Shown here: positions 41,169-50,702 of the stretch, in pieces
How positions within the stretch are numbered: the stretch's first letter is position 1
Layout of the letters: every line of letters starts with the position of its first letter
From: Pseudonocardia petroleophila
GTDB taxonomy: Bacteria > Actinomycetota > Actinomycetes > Mycobacteriales > Pseudonocardiaceae
DNA length: 64,000 nucleotides
Direction of reading: 5' to 3'
Assembly: GCF_014235185.1 (NCBI RefSeq)
Contig: NZ_CP060131.1
Location: forward strand, 6,145,501-6,209,500
Notes under the pieces: model-generated
Told to the model about the DNA's origin: nothing
The model's input: the letters and a program-made list of their open reading frames with translations, nothing else
Databases searched by the model: none
Translations under genes and position numbers: made by a program

Positions 41169-44100
41169 TCAAGAGGCCACCACCGATGCTGCCCGGAACA
41201 CCTCCGCCGGCATGGCCCGGTCCAACGACCAGGTGATCGCGATCGGCCGCTCCCCCGAGTGCTCGACGTAGCGGCACAGCCCCAGGCACAGGAACGGGGC
41301 CGGGCCCAGGTCGTCGGTCGGCGTCTCCCGCACGAACAGGGCCACGTGGGAGGTCCCGGTCAGGTACCGCTGCCCCGGCCCCGACGCCACCGTGGTGGCG
41401 TTGGGCGACTCCCAGTGGAACCGGTCCGGGCTGAAGGCGAAGTCGCGGTACATCGTCGTCGGGGAGAAGTCGCGCTCGGTCTTGCGCAGGTTGACCAGCA
41501 GCGCGTCGGTCCCCGTCTCCGGCGCCCACGCCACCCCCTGCGCGTGGCCGTGCGCCTTGCGCGTCAGCGACGCCCAGCCGAGCGCGGCGAGGACCTCCTC
41601 GCGGCGGTAGTGCGCGTGGCTGAGCAGCGGGACGTGCAGCAGCCCCTCCCCCAGCGGCCGCGGGACGTGCCGGACGCGGTCGAACTGCATCTCCACCAGC
41701 TCCCGGATCTCCGCGCACACCGCGGGATGGCGGCGCAGGTGGGCGAGGCCGTCCTGGTAGGAGGCGTGGCCGCCGCGGTCGGGCCAGAGCAGGAAGAACA
41801 GCATCCGGGCCAGGCACTGCTCGCGGGCGGTCAGGTCGTCGTAGGCGGGGCCGTCCGGGTCGGCGAGCGCGGCGTAGACCTCGGCCCGCTCCCGGTCGTC
41901 GACGTGGGCGAACGCGACGGCCTTCTTCAGCAGCGCCACCTCGTCCGGCCCGGCGGGGAGGGTGGGCAGGCCCGCGTCGCGCCGCAGACCGGTCCAGGAA
42001 CCCGACCGGTAGACGTCGACGAGCTCGCGCCCCGACTCCTCCAGGTAGCGGGCCAGCGCGAGGTCGCCGTGCGAGCGGACGTCCGCGACGAGGGCCCGGC
42101 GCGTGATCCGCAGCTGCTGGCGCACGTTGTCGAGCACGATCTTCTCGACGACCCGGTCCAGCACCAGCTGCGACCCGGACGGCAGGAACGGGAAGCCGCG
42201 CTCGATGTCGTCGACCAGCCCCTTGCGCGTGCTCCCGGTCAGCGCCCGGTAGCGGACGTCGAACCGGAACTCCTGACGGTGCCGGCCGATGAAGTCCAGC
42301 ACGGTGAGCACCGCCTTGCCGCGCGCCCGGCGCAGGCCGCGCCCCAGCTGCTGCAGGAACACCGTGGCGCTCTGGGTCGGGCGCAGGAACAGGACGGTGT
42401 CGATCTCGGGGAGGTCGAGGCCCTCGTTGAACAGGTCGGCTGCGAACAGGCAGTTGACCTCGCGGTTCCGCAGCTTCCGCAGCGCGTCGGCGCGCTCGGC
42501 CGCGGGCGTCGAACCGTCGACGGCGAGGCTGGGGATCCCGGCCCGGGTGAACGCCGCGGCCATGTAGCGGGCGTGGGCGACGGAGACGCAGAACCCCAAC
42601 GCGCGCATGAGCGACACGTCGGTGACCTTGTCCTTCGTCTCTCGCACGATCTTCGCCGCCCGCGCGTCGTTGCCGGTGTACACCGCGTCGAGCGAGGCGA
42701 CGTCGTACGAGCCGCGCTTCCACCCGACACCGGTCAGGTCGACGTCGTCGGCCACCCCGAAGTAGTGGAACGGCACGAGGAGGTCGGCGCTGAGCGCGTC
42801 CCACAGCCGCAGCTCGTAGGCGGTGCGGCCGCCGAACCGGTCGCGGACGTCGGTGCCGTCGGTGCGCTCGGGAGTCGCGGTGAGCCCGAGGAGCTCGCGC
42901 GGGGCGAGGTGGTCGAGCAGCCGCCGGTAGGTCGGGGCCTCGGCGTGGTGGAACTCGTCGACGACCACGACGTCGAAGTGGTCGGCGGGCAGCCGGTCCA
43001 CCCCGTACGCCGCCAGCGACTGCACGCTCGCGAACACGTGCTCCCACCGCTCCGGCCGTTCCCCGCCGACGTGGACCTCGCCGAACGTGCCGTCGGCCAG
43101 CACCTCGCGGTACATCCGCCGCGACTGCTCGAGGATCTCCCTGCGGTGGGCGACGAACAGCAGCCGCGCGCGGGGCAGCGTCGTGCGCAGCCGGGCGTAG
43201 TCGAGCGCGGCCACCACGGTCTTGCCCGTGCCGGTCGCGGCCACGACGAGGTTGCGGTGGCGGTCGTGTAGGGTCCGCTCCGCGTCCAGCGCGTCGAGGA
43301 TCATCGACTGGTGCGGGTGCGGGCGGACCTCCAGCCCGGACACCGCGGAGACCTCGATCCGGTCGCGACCCAGGGCGTCGCGCATGCGGTCGTGGTCACG
43401 GTCCGGGTCGTAGTCGACGAACGACGGATCGGCCCAGTAGCTGTCGAACGTGCCGGCGAACTTGCGCACGAGGTCGGGCGTGGCGATCGAGGACAGCCGG
43501 ACGTTCCACTCCAGCCCGTCCACCAGCGCCGACCGCGACAGGTTGCTGCTGCCGACGAACGCGGTGTCGAACCCGGTGTTCCGCCGGAACAGCCACGCCT
43601 TGGCGTGCAGCCGCGTCGTCGTCGTCTCGTAGCTGACCTTCACCTGCCCGCCGAACCGGCGGACCAGCGCGTCGACGGCCCGCTGCTCCGTCGCGCCGAC
43701 GTAGGTCGTCGTGATCACGCGGAACGGGACACCGCGGCGGTGCAGGGCGTCGAGCTGCTCCTCCAGCACGCGGATGCCGGCCCAGCGGACGAACGCGCAC
43801 AACAGGTCGACGCGGTCGGCCGAGGCCAGCTCGGCCCGCAGCTCCGTCATCAGCGACGGCTCGCCGCGCGCGTTCGTGAGCAGCGCGGCCGAGGACAGCG
43901 GCGTGAGCGGGCGCTCCAGCCGGTGCACGCCCGGCGCGGTCTCCCGGCTCAGCGTCACGAGGTGCTCGGCGCTCGTCCCCACCCGCTGCTCCTCGGCGGC
44001 GACCCGCCCGAGCAGGTCGTTGACCAGCGCGAGCCGGCGGGCCGGGTCACGCTCCCCCTCCAGCGCCCGCGCGACGGCGCTGCCCACGTGCCGGGCGAGC

Positions 44101-44225
44101 ACGTGCGGCTCGTCGGCCGGGTCGACGACCGCGAAGCGCGGTGTCAGCTCCGCGGACCGGGCCAGGTCCTCGTCCAGCGCCGCGGTGCGCAGGGACTCGT
44201 AGACACCCTCGGGGAGCGGCTGCAT
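41169..44225 (-). CDS. HKD-nuclease (PLD-like) / DEAD-box helicase / DUF3427 protein
   Basis: 1018 residues. The N-terminal PLD-like domain (about 100-270) carries one HKD-type motif, TRLHAKAWLFRRN...FVGSSNLSRSAL. The SF2 helicase core has VVAATGTGKTVVAAL, VVVDEFHHAEAP, LLGLTATPERTDG and QLGRGLRRARGKAVLTVLDFIG. The C-terminal 400 residues match DUF3427. ATG 44225 is chosen; GTG 44228 is equally possible. The family is widespread and scattered among bacteria, sometimes near defence genes; the role of this copy is not known. It stands alone, with the ArsR operon downstream and the HAAS gene upstream on the same strand. Confidence 0.92.
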   Translation of the reverse strand: MQPLPEGVYESLRTAALDEDLARSAELTPRFAVVDPADEPHVLARHVGSAVARALEGERDPARRLALVNDLLGRVAAEEQRVGTSAEHLVTLSRETAPGVHRLERPLTPLSSAALLTNARGEPSLMTELRAELASADRVDLLCAFVRWAGIRVLEEQLDALHRRGVPFRVITTTYVGATEQRAVDALVRRFGGQVKVSYETTTTRLHAKAWLFRRNTGFDTAFVGSSNLSRSALVDGLEWNVRLSSIATPDLVRKFAGTFDSYWADPSFVDYDPDRDHDRMRDALGRDRIEVSAVSGLEVRPHPHQSMILDALDAERTLHDRHRNLVVAATGTGKTVVAALDYARLRTTLPRARLLFVAHRREILEQSRRMYREVLADGTFGEVHVGGERPERWEHVFASVQSLAAYGVDRLPADHFDVVVVDEFHHAEAPTYRRLLDHLAPRELLGLTATPERTDGTDVRDRFGGRTAYELRLWDALSADLLVPFHYFGVADDVDLTGVGWKRGSYDVASLDAVYTGNDARAAKIVRETKDKVTDVSLMRALGFCVSVAHARYMAAAFTRAGIPSLAVDGSTPAAERADALRKLRNREVNCLFAADLFNEGLDLPEIDTVLFLRPTQSATVFLQQLGRGLRRARGKAVLTVLDFIGRHRQEFRFDVRYRALTGSTRKGLVDDIERGFPFLPSGSQLVLDRVVEKIVLDNVRQQLRITRRALVADVRSHGDLALARYLEESGRELVDVYRSGSWTGLRRDAGLPTLPAGPDEVALLKKAVAFAHVDDRERAEVYAALADPDGPAYDDLTAREQCLARMLFFLLWPDRGGHASYQDGLAHLRRHPAVCAEIRELVEMQFDRVRHVPRPLGEGLLHVPLLSHAHYRREEVLAALGWASLTRKAHGHAQGVAWAPETGTDALLVNLRKTERDFSPTTMYRDFAFSPDRFHWESPNATTVASGPGQRYLTGTSHVALFVRETPTDDLGPAPFLCLGLCRYVEHSGERPIAITWSLDRAMPAEVFRAASVVAS

Positions 44226-44245
44226 CACGCCGCACCCTAGAGCCC

Positions 44246-44848
44246 TCAGCCCCGCGCCCGGTCCAGCGCCGCGCGCAGCAGGTGGGCGAAGACCGCGACG
44301 AAGCCGACGGCCAGCACCACCAGGACCCCGAGCACGACCCACACGGCGGGCCCGCCCGGCTGCAGGTGCAGCGCCCAGATCCCGGCCGCGACGGCGAGGG
44401 CCGCCATCGGCCAGGCCAGGGTGCCGAGCACCTTCTCCCGGGTGGTCCAGCGGGGGCCGCCCCACAGCATCACGACCCCGGCGACCCACCCCAGCAGCGG
44501 GACGACGAACCCGCCGAGCAGCAGGGCCAGCACGGTGAGCACGTCGTAGGCGGTGGAGCCGGTGGTGTCCCGGGCGGGCGGCGGGGCGTTCTCGGCCCGG
44601 GCCGCGGCGGCGACCTCCTCCGGGCGGCCCAGCTCGTCGAGGGCCTGGCGGGCGGCCGTCTCGCCGGTGCCCGGCGGGACCGTCTCGGCCAGGTGGGCGC
44701 CGATGTTGTCGAGCAGCTCCGCGCGCGGGGCGTCCGCGAGGTCGGCGGTGGCGGCGCGCAGGCGGGCCAGGTAGTCCTCGACCAGCGCGGCGGCCGGGGT
44801 GGGGGCGGTCATCAGGCGGGCTCCGTGCGTCGGGTCGTGGTCGGTCAT
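44246..44848 (-). CDS. HAAS-domain membrane protein (PadR partner)
   Basis: 200 residues. The N-terminal part is a small alpha-helical HAAS domain (VEDYLARLRAATADLADAPR, then ARQALDELGRPEEVAAAAR), followed by about four membrane segments (TAYDVLTVLALLLGGFVVPLLGW onward) and a short basic end. HAAS proteins are typical partners of PadR regulators. ATG 44848 overlaps the PadR stop (ATGA) and has AAGGGA upstream; ATG 44812 is an alternative. Likely part of a membrane-stress or envelope response; the signal is unknown. Confidence 0.88.
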   Translation of the reverse strand: MTDHDPTHGARLMTAPTPAAALVEDYLARLRAATADLADAPRAELLDNIGAHLAETVPPGTGETAARQALDELGRPEEVAAAARAENAPPPARDTTGSTAYDVLTVLALLLGGFVVPLLGWVAGVVMLWGGPRWTTREKVLGTLAWPMAALAVAAGIWALHLQPGGPAVWVVLGVLVVLAVGFVAVFAHLLRAALDRARG

Positions 44849-45192
44849 GTGCGTCCCTTCAGCAGTAGTGCGTCCACGGCGGTCTGGAACCGGACCCACT
44901 CGCCGCGGAAGGTCTCCAGCGCGGCGCGGCCGTCGTCGGTCAGCCGGTAGTAGCGGCGCGGCGGCCCCGACGGGGACTCCCGCCACGTCGTGTCGACCAG
45001 CCCGTCGGTGCGCAGCCGCGACAGCAGCGGGTAGATCGTCCCCTGCCCGGCCGCGAGGGCGTCGTGCCCCGCGAGCTCGGCGACCAGCTCGACGGCGTAG
45101 TACTCGCGGAGGTCCAGCAGGGCCAGCACGCAGAAGGCGACGGTGCCGCGGCGCAGCTCGCTCATCGACTTCCGGGTGCGACCTGGTTCCAT
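44845..45192 (-). CDS. PadR family transcriptional regulator
   Basis: 115-residue PadR-type winged-helix regulator: ELRRGTVAFCVLALLDLREYYAVELV, AAGQGTIYPLLSRLRTDGLVDTTW, SGPPRRYYRLTDDGRAALETF. These are diagnostic. ATG 45192 has no clear ribosome binding site. It is coupled to the HAAS-domain gene (ATGA). The 66-bp gap to the divergent copper amine oxidase gene holds two GGTACC palindromes that could belong to its operator. Confidence 0.94.
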   Translation of the reverse strand: MEPGRTRKSMSELRRGTVAFCVLALLDLREYYAVELVAELAGHDALAAGQGTIYPLLSRLRTDGLVDTTWRESPSGPPRRYYRLTDDGRAALETFRGEWVRFQTAVDALLLKGRT

Positions 45193-45201
45193 GCCACACA
45201 A

Positions 45202-45224
45202 GGTACCCGCGCCCACCTGGTACC
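45202..45224. promoter_or_regulatory. Pair of GGTACC palindromes, possible PadR operator
   Basis: GGTACC occurs at 45202-45207 and 45219-45224, 17 bp apart, in the gap between padR and the copper amine oxidase gene. Symmetry and place fit a regulator site, but six-base palindromes are weak evidence. Confidence 0.35.
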
Positions 45225-45258
45225 GCCACCGCCGTCGCCGGGAGGGCAGACTGCACCC

Positions 45259-47133
45259 GTGACGCACCCCCTCGATCCGCTGTCCGCCGACGAGTTCCGC
45301 CAGGTCGCCGCACTGCTGCGCCGTGAGCGCGACGTGGCCCGCCCGACATGGCGGATCGCCGGGATCGAGCTGCGCGAGCCGGCGAAGGCCGCGGTGGCCG
45401 CCCACCGCGACGGCGACGACGTGCCGCGCCACGCCCGCGCGCTGGTCTGGGACACCACCACCGGTGTCCCCTACGTCGCGCTGCTCGACCTCACCGCCGA
45501 CGCCCTCGTCGCCTGGGACGCCCACCCCGGCCAGCAGCCCAACGCGACCGTCGACGAGTGGCACGAGTGCGACGAGACCCTGCGGGCGCACCCCGACGTC
45601 GTCGCCGCGCTGGCCGCGCGCGGCATCCCCGACCCGTCGCTGGCCCTGATCGACGTCTGGACCTACGGCGCCGCCCGGCTCCCGGAGGCCTACCGGGGGC
45701 GCCGCGTCGGCTGGTGCGACGTGTGGCTGCGCGGGGCGCCCGGCTCCAACCCCTACGCCCACCCCGTGGCGGGGCTGCGGCTGATCGTCGACATGAACAC
45801 GATGGAGCTGCTGGAGATCGTCGACCACGGCGACCCGGGCCGCCCCGACGTCCAGGGCGAGTACGTCCCCGCCCACATCCCCGGCTACGCCGCGCGCACC
45901 GACCGGAAGCCGCTGGAGATCACCCAGCCCGACGGCGTCTCCTTCTCCCTCGACGGCCACGCACTGAGCTGGCAGAACTGGCGGCTGCGGATCGGGTTCA
46001 CACACCGCGAGGGCCTGGTGCTGCACCAGGTCGGCTGGGCCGACGGCGACACGGTGCGGCCGATCGCACACCGGCTCTCGTTCGCCGAGATGGTCGTCCC
46101 CTACCGCGACCCCACCCCCCAGCACGCCGACCGCACCGCCTTCGACATCGGCGAGTGGGGCCTGGGCTTCATGACGACGTCGCTGGAGCTGGGCTGCGAC
46201 TGCCTCGGCGAGATCCGTTACCTCGACGCCGTCCTGCACGACACCGCGGGCGAGCCGCAGGAGATCCGCAACGCGGTCTGCCTGCACGAGGAGGACAACG
46301 GGATCCTCTGGAAGCACGTCGACGGGCAGGCGGGCGCCGAGGTCCGGCGGATGCGCCGCATGGTGATCTCCACGCACGTGACCGTGGCCAACTACGAGTA
46401 CCTCGTCTACTGGCGCCTCTACGAGGACGGCTCGATCGAGTGCGAGGTGCGCGCCACCGGGATCATGGTGACCACGCCGTTCGTCGGCGAGGCCCCGCCC
46501 TACGGCGTGGTCGTCGACCGCGACACCTACGCCCCGATCCACCAGCACTTCATCGTCGCCCGCCTCGACATGGACGTCGACGGGGAGGGCAACACCGTCG
46601 TGATGACGGAGACGGCGCAGCCCCCCATCGGCCCCGACAACCCCGACGGCCTCGCGCTGGTGCTGCGCAACGAGCCGATCACCGTCGAGGGGCCGCAGGA
46701 CTACCGGTGGGAGACCCAGCGCGCGTGGAAGGTCACCAACCCCTCGCGCCGCAACGCCCACGGCAGCCCGGTCGCCTACAAGCTCGTGCCCGGCGCGGCG
46801 GTGCCCCCGATGCTCGACCCGGCGTCGTCGGTGTTCGCGCGCGCGCAGGTCATCGGGCACACGCTGTGGGTCACCCCGTTCGACGCCGACGAGCGCTGGC
46901 CCTGCGGCGAGTTCGTCAACCAGTCCGCGGTCGACGAGGGGCTGCCGGTCTGGACCGCCCGGCGGCGCAGCGTGGAGGACGCCGACGTCGTGCTCTGGTA
47001 CGTCTTCGGCATCCACCACGTGCCGCGCGTCGAGGACTGGCCGGTGATGCCCGCCGACACCGTGAGCTTCTGGCTCAAGCCGGCGGGCTTCTTCGACGCC
47101 AACCCGGCCCTCGACGTCGCGCCGTCGCACTGA
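45259..47133 (+). CDS. Primary-amine oxidase (copper/topaquinone)
   Basis: 624-residue copper amine oxidase, which turns primary amines into aldehydes with release of ammonia and hydrogen peroxide. The topaquinone precursor Tyr is residue 379 in VANYEYLVYW. Copper ligands are the H-Q-H at 428-430 and a C-terminal His in FGIHHVPRVEDWPVMP. The catalytic-base region AFDIGEWGLGFM is also present. Length is normal for cytoplasmic actinobacterial enzymes and there is no signal peptide. GTG 45259 is about 12 nt after GGAGGG. The permease and aldehyde dehydrogenase further on suggest amine catabolism. Confidence 0.95.
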   Translation: MTHPLDPLSADEFRQVAALLRRERDVARPTWRIAGIELREPAKAAVAAHRDGDDVPRHARALVWDTTTGVPYVALLDLTADALVAWDAHPGQQPNATVDEWHECDETLRAHPDVVAALAARGIPDPSLALIDVWTYGAARLPEAYRGRRVGWCDVWLRGAPGSNPYAHPVAGLRLIVDMNTMELLEIVDHGDPGRPDVQGEYVPAHIPGYAARTDRKPLEITQPDGVSFSLDGHALSWQNWRLRIGFTHREGLVLHQVGWADGDTVRPIAHRLSFAEMVVPYRDPTPQHADRTAFDIGEWGLGFMTTSLELGCDCLGEIRYLDAVLHDTAGEPQEIRNAVCLHEEDNGILWKHVDGQAGAEVRRMRRMVISTHVTVANYEYLVYWRLYEDGSIECEVRATGIMVTTPFVGEAPPYGVVVDRDTYAPIHQHFIVARLDMDVDGEGNTVVMTETAQPPIGPDNPDGLALVLRNEPITVEGPQDYRWETQRAWKVTNPSRRNAHGSPVAYKLVPGAAVPPMLDPASSVFARAQVIGHTLWVTPFDADERWPCGEFVNQSAVDEGLPVWTARRRSVEDADVVLWYVFGIHHVPRVEDWPVMPADTVSFWLKPAGFFDANPALDVAPSH

Positions 47134-47137
47134 CGAC

Positions 47138-47824
47138 TCAGGCCGCCCGGCGCGTGACCAGCCCGGTGACGCCGACGACCACCGCGAACAGCGGCCACAC
47201 CAGCCCGGCGCTGTAGGGCAGGCCGAGCACCACGGTGGCCGCGGTCGACGCGGCGGCGAGCACGAGCGCGACCACGCCGACGCCCAGCGGCAGCACCCGG
47301 TCCCGCACGGCGAGCAGCCCGACGACCGTCATCACGGCCAGGCCCGGCAGGAACGCGCCGAACGCGGCCTGGTCGGCGAGCACGGAGAGGGTGACGGCGG
47401 CCTCCGGCGTGTAGAACGCGGAGTCGGTGCCGCCCGGGACCCCGCTCGCCGCGACGTAGCGCAGCAGGACCCCGATGCTCCCGGCGCCCAGGAACGCGAT
47501 CGACGTCCAGCGCAGCGCCTCCACCAGGCCCGCGCGGTGCGGCGCGTGCCGGGCGTGGAACCGGGTGAGCCCGAGCAGGAACACCAGCGACGCGGCCAGC
47601 CCGACGAGCGCGAGCGTGCCGCCGAGCTGCACGGTCGCGGGCTCGGAGAGGCGCTCGCGGAGGAAGTCGGTGGTGGGCTCGGGCGGGCCGCCGAAGCTGT
47701 CCGCCGACATCGCCAGCAGGAACGTGGACCCGGCCGCGGCGAGCCCGGACACCAGCGCGGCGGCGGGCCACGGGGTGCGGCGGGCGGGGACGGTGCCGGC
47801 GGGGGCGGGGGCGTGCGTCGTCAT
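47138..47824 (-). CDS. Hypothetical multi-pass membrane protein
   Basis: 228 residues with about six hydrophobic segments, starting PWPAAALVSGLAAAGSTFLLAM and ending AGLVWPLFAVVVGVTGLV. A small extramembrane loop (SFGGPPEPTTDFLRERLSEP) follows the first span. ATG 47824 is supported by AGGAG 6-7 nt upstream. No family recognised. It converges on the copper amine oxidase gene with 4 nt between stops. Confidence 0.78.
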   Translation of the reverse strand: MTTHAPAPAGTVPARRTPWPAAALVSGLAAAGSTFLLAMSADSFGGPPEPTTDFLRERLSEPATVQLGGTLALVGLAASLVFLLGLTRFHARHAPHRAGLVEALRWTSIAFLGAGSIGVLLRYVAASGVPGGTDSAFYTPEAAVTLSVLADQAAFGAFLPGLAVMTVVGLLAVRDRVLPLGVGVVALVLAAASTAATVVLGLPYSAGLVWPLFAVVVGVTGLVTRRAA

Positions 47825-47941
47825 CGTGACTCCTGGAGGTTCGTCCGGTATGTGCACCCAGGATCTCGGCGCACGGACCCCGGACCCAGGAGGGCAGCGG
47901 GCCGACCCGGGTGGTGTCAGCACCACCCGGGCGGGGCGGGA

Positions 47942-49150
47942 TCAGCCCCCTTCGCGCATCCCCCACGGCGAGCCGTAGGACGTCAGGAGGTCGAGGAAGG
48001 GCACCGCGTCGAACGCCTCCGGGCCGAGCACGCCGCGGCCGGACCACACCCCCGTGGCCAGCAGCTCCAGCGCCACCACCGGGTTGACGGCGGTCTGCCA
48101 CACCACGGCCTGGCAGCCGTACTCGCGCATCGACCACTCGTTGTCGACGATGTGGTGCAGGTAGACCTGCCGCGGCCCGCCGTCGACGCCGGTCCCGCTC
48201 ACCCACAGGCCCGCGCAGGTGCGGCCGCTCATCGTCGGACCCAGGGTCGCGGGGTCGGGCAGGCAGGCCGCCACCACCTCGCGCGGCGACACCGACACCC
48301 CGCCCACCTGCACCGGGACCGTCGACGACAGCCCCAGCTCGTGCAGGGTCCGGAGGACCCCGATCACGTGCGACCCCAGCCCGTACTTGAAGGTGACGCG
48401 CCGCGCGTCGATCCACCGCGGCATGAGGAGCACCTCCTCGTGCTCCACGTTGACGCACTCCAGCGGCCCGATCCCGCCGGGGAAGTCGAACACCTCGGGC
48501 TCGCTGAACGGCTCGGTGGTGAACCAGCCGCGATCGCGCTCCCAGACCACCGGCGGGTTGAGGCACTCCTCGATCAGCGTCCAGATCGAGAACGGCGGCG
48601 CGAACCCCCGGCCCTCGACGCGCAGGTCGGACCCGTCGCGCACGCCGAGCTCGTCGATGCGGGAGAACAGGTGATCGGCGGCGTAGCGGGCGAACACGTC
48701 GGACAGTCCGGGCTCGACCCCCATGCCGACGAGCGCGAGCACCCCCGCCGCGGCGAACTCGTCGGCGAGGGCGAACTGCTCGTCGCCCAGCAGCACGCCC
48801 GGCTGCGTGTACGGCGACGTCGGGTGCGGCACCGACATCGACATCGCCATGTCCAGGTAGGTCACCCGGGCCAGCAGGCAGGCGCGGAACAGCGGCATGA
48901 CGAAGCGCGGGTCGGTGGCGTTGAGCAGCGCGGTGCAGCCGTGCTCGGCCAGCGCCGCCGCGACCCCGTCGGCGTCGGTGGCGTCGAGCCGGACCGCGAC
49001 GAACCGCGGGTCCCCCACCCGCTCGACCACCGCCCGGGCGCGCGCCGGGTCGGAGTCGGCCACCACGAGGTGCTCGACGAAGTCACGGCGCGCGGCGATG
49101 GCCGCGACGGAGCCGCCCACCCCGCCCGCACCGACGAGGAGGATTCGCAT
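47942..49150 (-). CDS. Saccharopine dehydrogenase-like NAD(P) oxidoreductase
   Basis: 402 residues. N-terminal Rossmann fold ILLVGAGGVGGSVAAIAAR, then VVADSDPARARAVVERV and LLNATDPRFVMPLFRACL, typical of the saccharopine dehydrogenase/carboxynorspermidine synthase superfamily. A C-terminal dimerisation domain follows. Substrate is uncertain: lysine, saccharopine or polyamine-like compounds are possible. ATG 49150 has no ribosome binding site, so the message may be leaderless. It is divergent from the APC permease gene with a 59-bp shared gap, so transport and metabolism may be linked. Confidence 0.88.
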   Translation of the reverse strand: MRILLVGAGGVGGSVAAIAARRDFVEHLVVADSDPARARAVVERVGDPRFVAVRLDATDADGVAAALAEHGCTALLNATDPRFVMPLFRACLLARVTYLDMAMSMSVPHPTSPYTQPGVLLGDEQFALADEFAAAGVLALVGMGVEPGLSDVFARYAADHLFSRIDELGVRDGSDLRVEGRGFAPPFSIWTLIEECLNPPVVWERDRGWFTTEPFSEPEVFDFPGGIGPLECVNVEHEEVLLMPRWIDARRVTFKYGLGSHVIGVLRTLHELGLSSTVPVQVGGVSVSPREVVAACLPDPATLGPTMSGRTCAGLWVSGTGVDGGPRQVYLHHIVDNEWSMREYGCQAVVWQTAVNPVVALELLATGVWSGRGVLGPEAFDAVPFLDLLTSYGSPWGMREGG

Positions 49151-49209
49151 ACAGCAACGTAACCGGGTAGCTCTTGTGGGTGAACGGCGCGGGGTGCAAT
49201 AACTTCCCG

Positions 49210-50697
49210 ATGAGTGCCGAACCCGCCGCCGAAGCCGAGGCGCAGCTCAAACCGGGCGCCATCTCGTTCGTCGACGCGCTGGTGATCGGCCTCGCGTCGA
49301 CGTCGCCGGCGTACTCGCTCGCCGCGATCATCGGGCCGGTGGTCGCGCTCGTCGGCGTCTACGCCCCCGGGGTGCTGCTGGCGTCGTTCCTGCCGATGCT
49401 GCTCATCGCGTCGGCGTTCTACTACCTCAACAAGGTCGACCAGGACTGCGGCACCACGTTCTCCTGGGTGACGCGCGCGATGGGGCCGTGGCTCGGGTGG
49501 ACCGGCGGCTGGGCGATCGCGATGACCGGCGTGCTGGTCACGGGCTCGCTCGCCGACACCGCCGTCCGCTTCTCGCTGCTCGCGCTCAACCTCGACGACC
49601 TGGCGTCGAACAACGCGGTCGTCATCCCGATCGTCGTGGTCGTCGTGCTCGCGATGACGGCGCTGTGCGTGCTCGGCACGGAGATCTCGGCGAGGTTCCA
49701 GAACGTGCTGATCCTCGTGCAGGTGCTGTCGCTGCTGGTCTTCGCCGCGGTCGCGCTCGTGCGGGCCGCCACCGGCGACACCCCGTTCGACGCCGAGGTC
49801 CCGTCGCTGTCCTGGCTCAACCCGTTCGCCGAGGGCGGCGCGGCGCTCACCGCGGGCCTGCTGCTCGGCGTGTTCGCCTACTGGGGCTGGGAGTCGGCGG
49901 TGAACCTCACCGAGGAGACCACCGACTCGGCGTCGACGCCCGGCAAGGCCGCGATCGTGTCGACGGTCGTCCTGCTCGTCACCTACCTCGCCGTCGCCTA
50001 CGCGGTGGTGACGTTCGCCGGCACCGGCTTCCTCGCCGAGAACCAGGACCAGGCCGAGCTGATCTTCGCGCTGCTCGGCGAGCAGGTGCTCGGCGGCTGG
50101 GACTGGGTGCTGCTGCTCTCCGTCGCCACCGCGGCGCTCGCGTCCACCCAGACCACGATCATCCCGGCGTCGCGCACGGGGCTGTCGATGGCCCGCCGGG
50201 CGGCGATGCCGCGGCGGCTCGCGCACATCCACCCGCGGTTCCGCACTCCCGACGTGTCGACCTGGACCGTCGCCGCGATCGCCATCGCCTGGTACGTGCT
50301 GATCTACCTGGTCAGCGAGAACGCCCTGTTCGACTCGCTCACCGCGCTCTCGCTGCTCATCGCGTTCTACTACTCGCTCACCGGCATCGCGTGCGCCGTC
50401 TACTACCGCAAGCAGCTGCTGCGCAGCGCGTCCAACCTGCTCCTGATCGGCGTCGGGCCGCTCGTCGGGTCGGCGCTGCTGATCTACCTGCTGATCCAGT
50501 CGGTCACCGACCTCAACGACCCCGAGGCGAGCTCGTCGGGCGTCTCGTGGTTCGGCTTCGGGCCGCCCCTGGTGATCGGGGTCGGCATCTTCCTGGTCGG
50601 TATCGTCTTCATGATCGGCTGGCGGGTGCACGACGCACGGTTCTGGCAGGAACGACCCGGCGTGGCACCGGACCCCGTCGACTCCGAGAAGGGCTGA
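49210..50697 (+). CDS. APC family amino acid/amine permease
   Basis: 495-residue membrane transporter with about 12 spans. The first span contains ISFVDALVIGLASTSPAYSLAAIIGPV, the hallmark N-terminal glycine/serine-rich APC motif, and the last lies in PPLVIGVGIFLVGIVFMIGW. Likely imports amino acids or amines. ATG 49210 is chosen because it gives the usual cytoplasmic N-terminus; GTG upstream is unlikely. The universal stress protein gene follows after 5 nt, a common pairing with APC permeases. Confidence 0.94.
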   Translation: MSAEPAAEAEAQLKPGAISFVDALVIGLASTSPAYSLAAIIGPVVALVGVYAPGVLLASFLPMLLIASAFYYLNKVDQDCGTTFSWVTRAMGPWLGWTGGWAIAMTGVLVTGSLADTAVRFSLLALNLDDLASNNAVVIPIVVVVVLAMTALCVLGTEISARFQNVLILVQVLSLLVFAAVALVRAATGDTPFDAEVPSLSWLNPFAEGGAALTAGLLLGVFAYWGWESAVNLTEETTDSASTPGKAAIVSTVVLLVTYLAVAYAVVTFAGTGFLAENQDQAELIFALLGEQVLGGWDWVLLLSVATAALASTQTTIIPASRTGLSMARRAAMPRRLAHIHPRFRTPDVSTWTVAAIAIAWYVLIYLVSENALFDSLTALSLLIAFYYSLTGIACAVYYRKQLLRSASNLLLIGVGPLVGSALLIYLLIQSVTDLNDPEASSSGVSWFGFGPPLVIGVGIFLVGIVFMIGWRVHDARFWQERPGVAPDPVDSEKG

Positions 50698-50702
50698 GGC
50701 AC

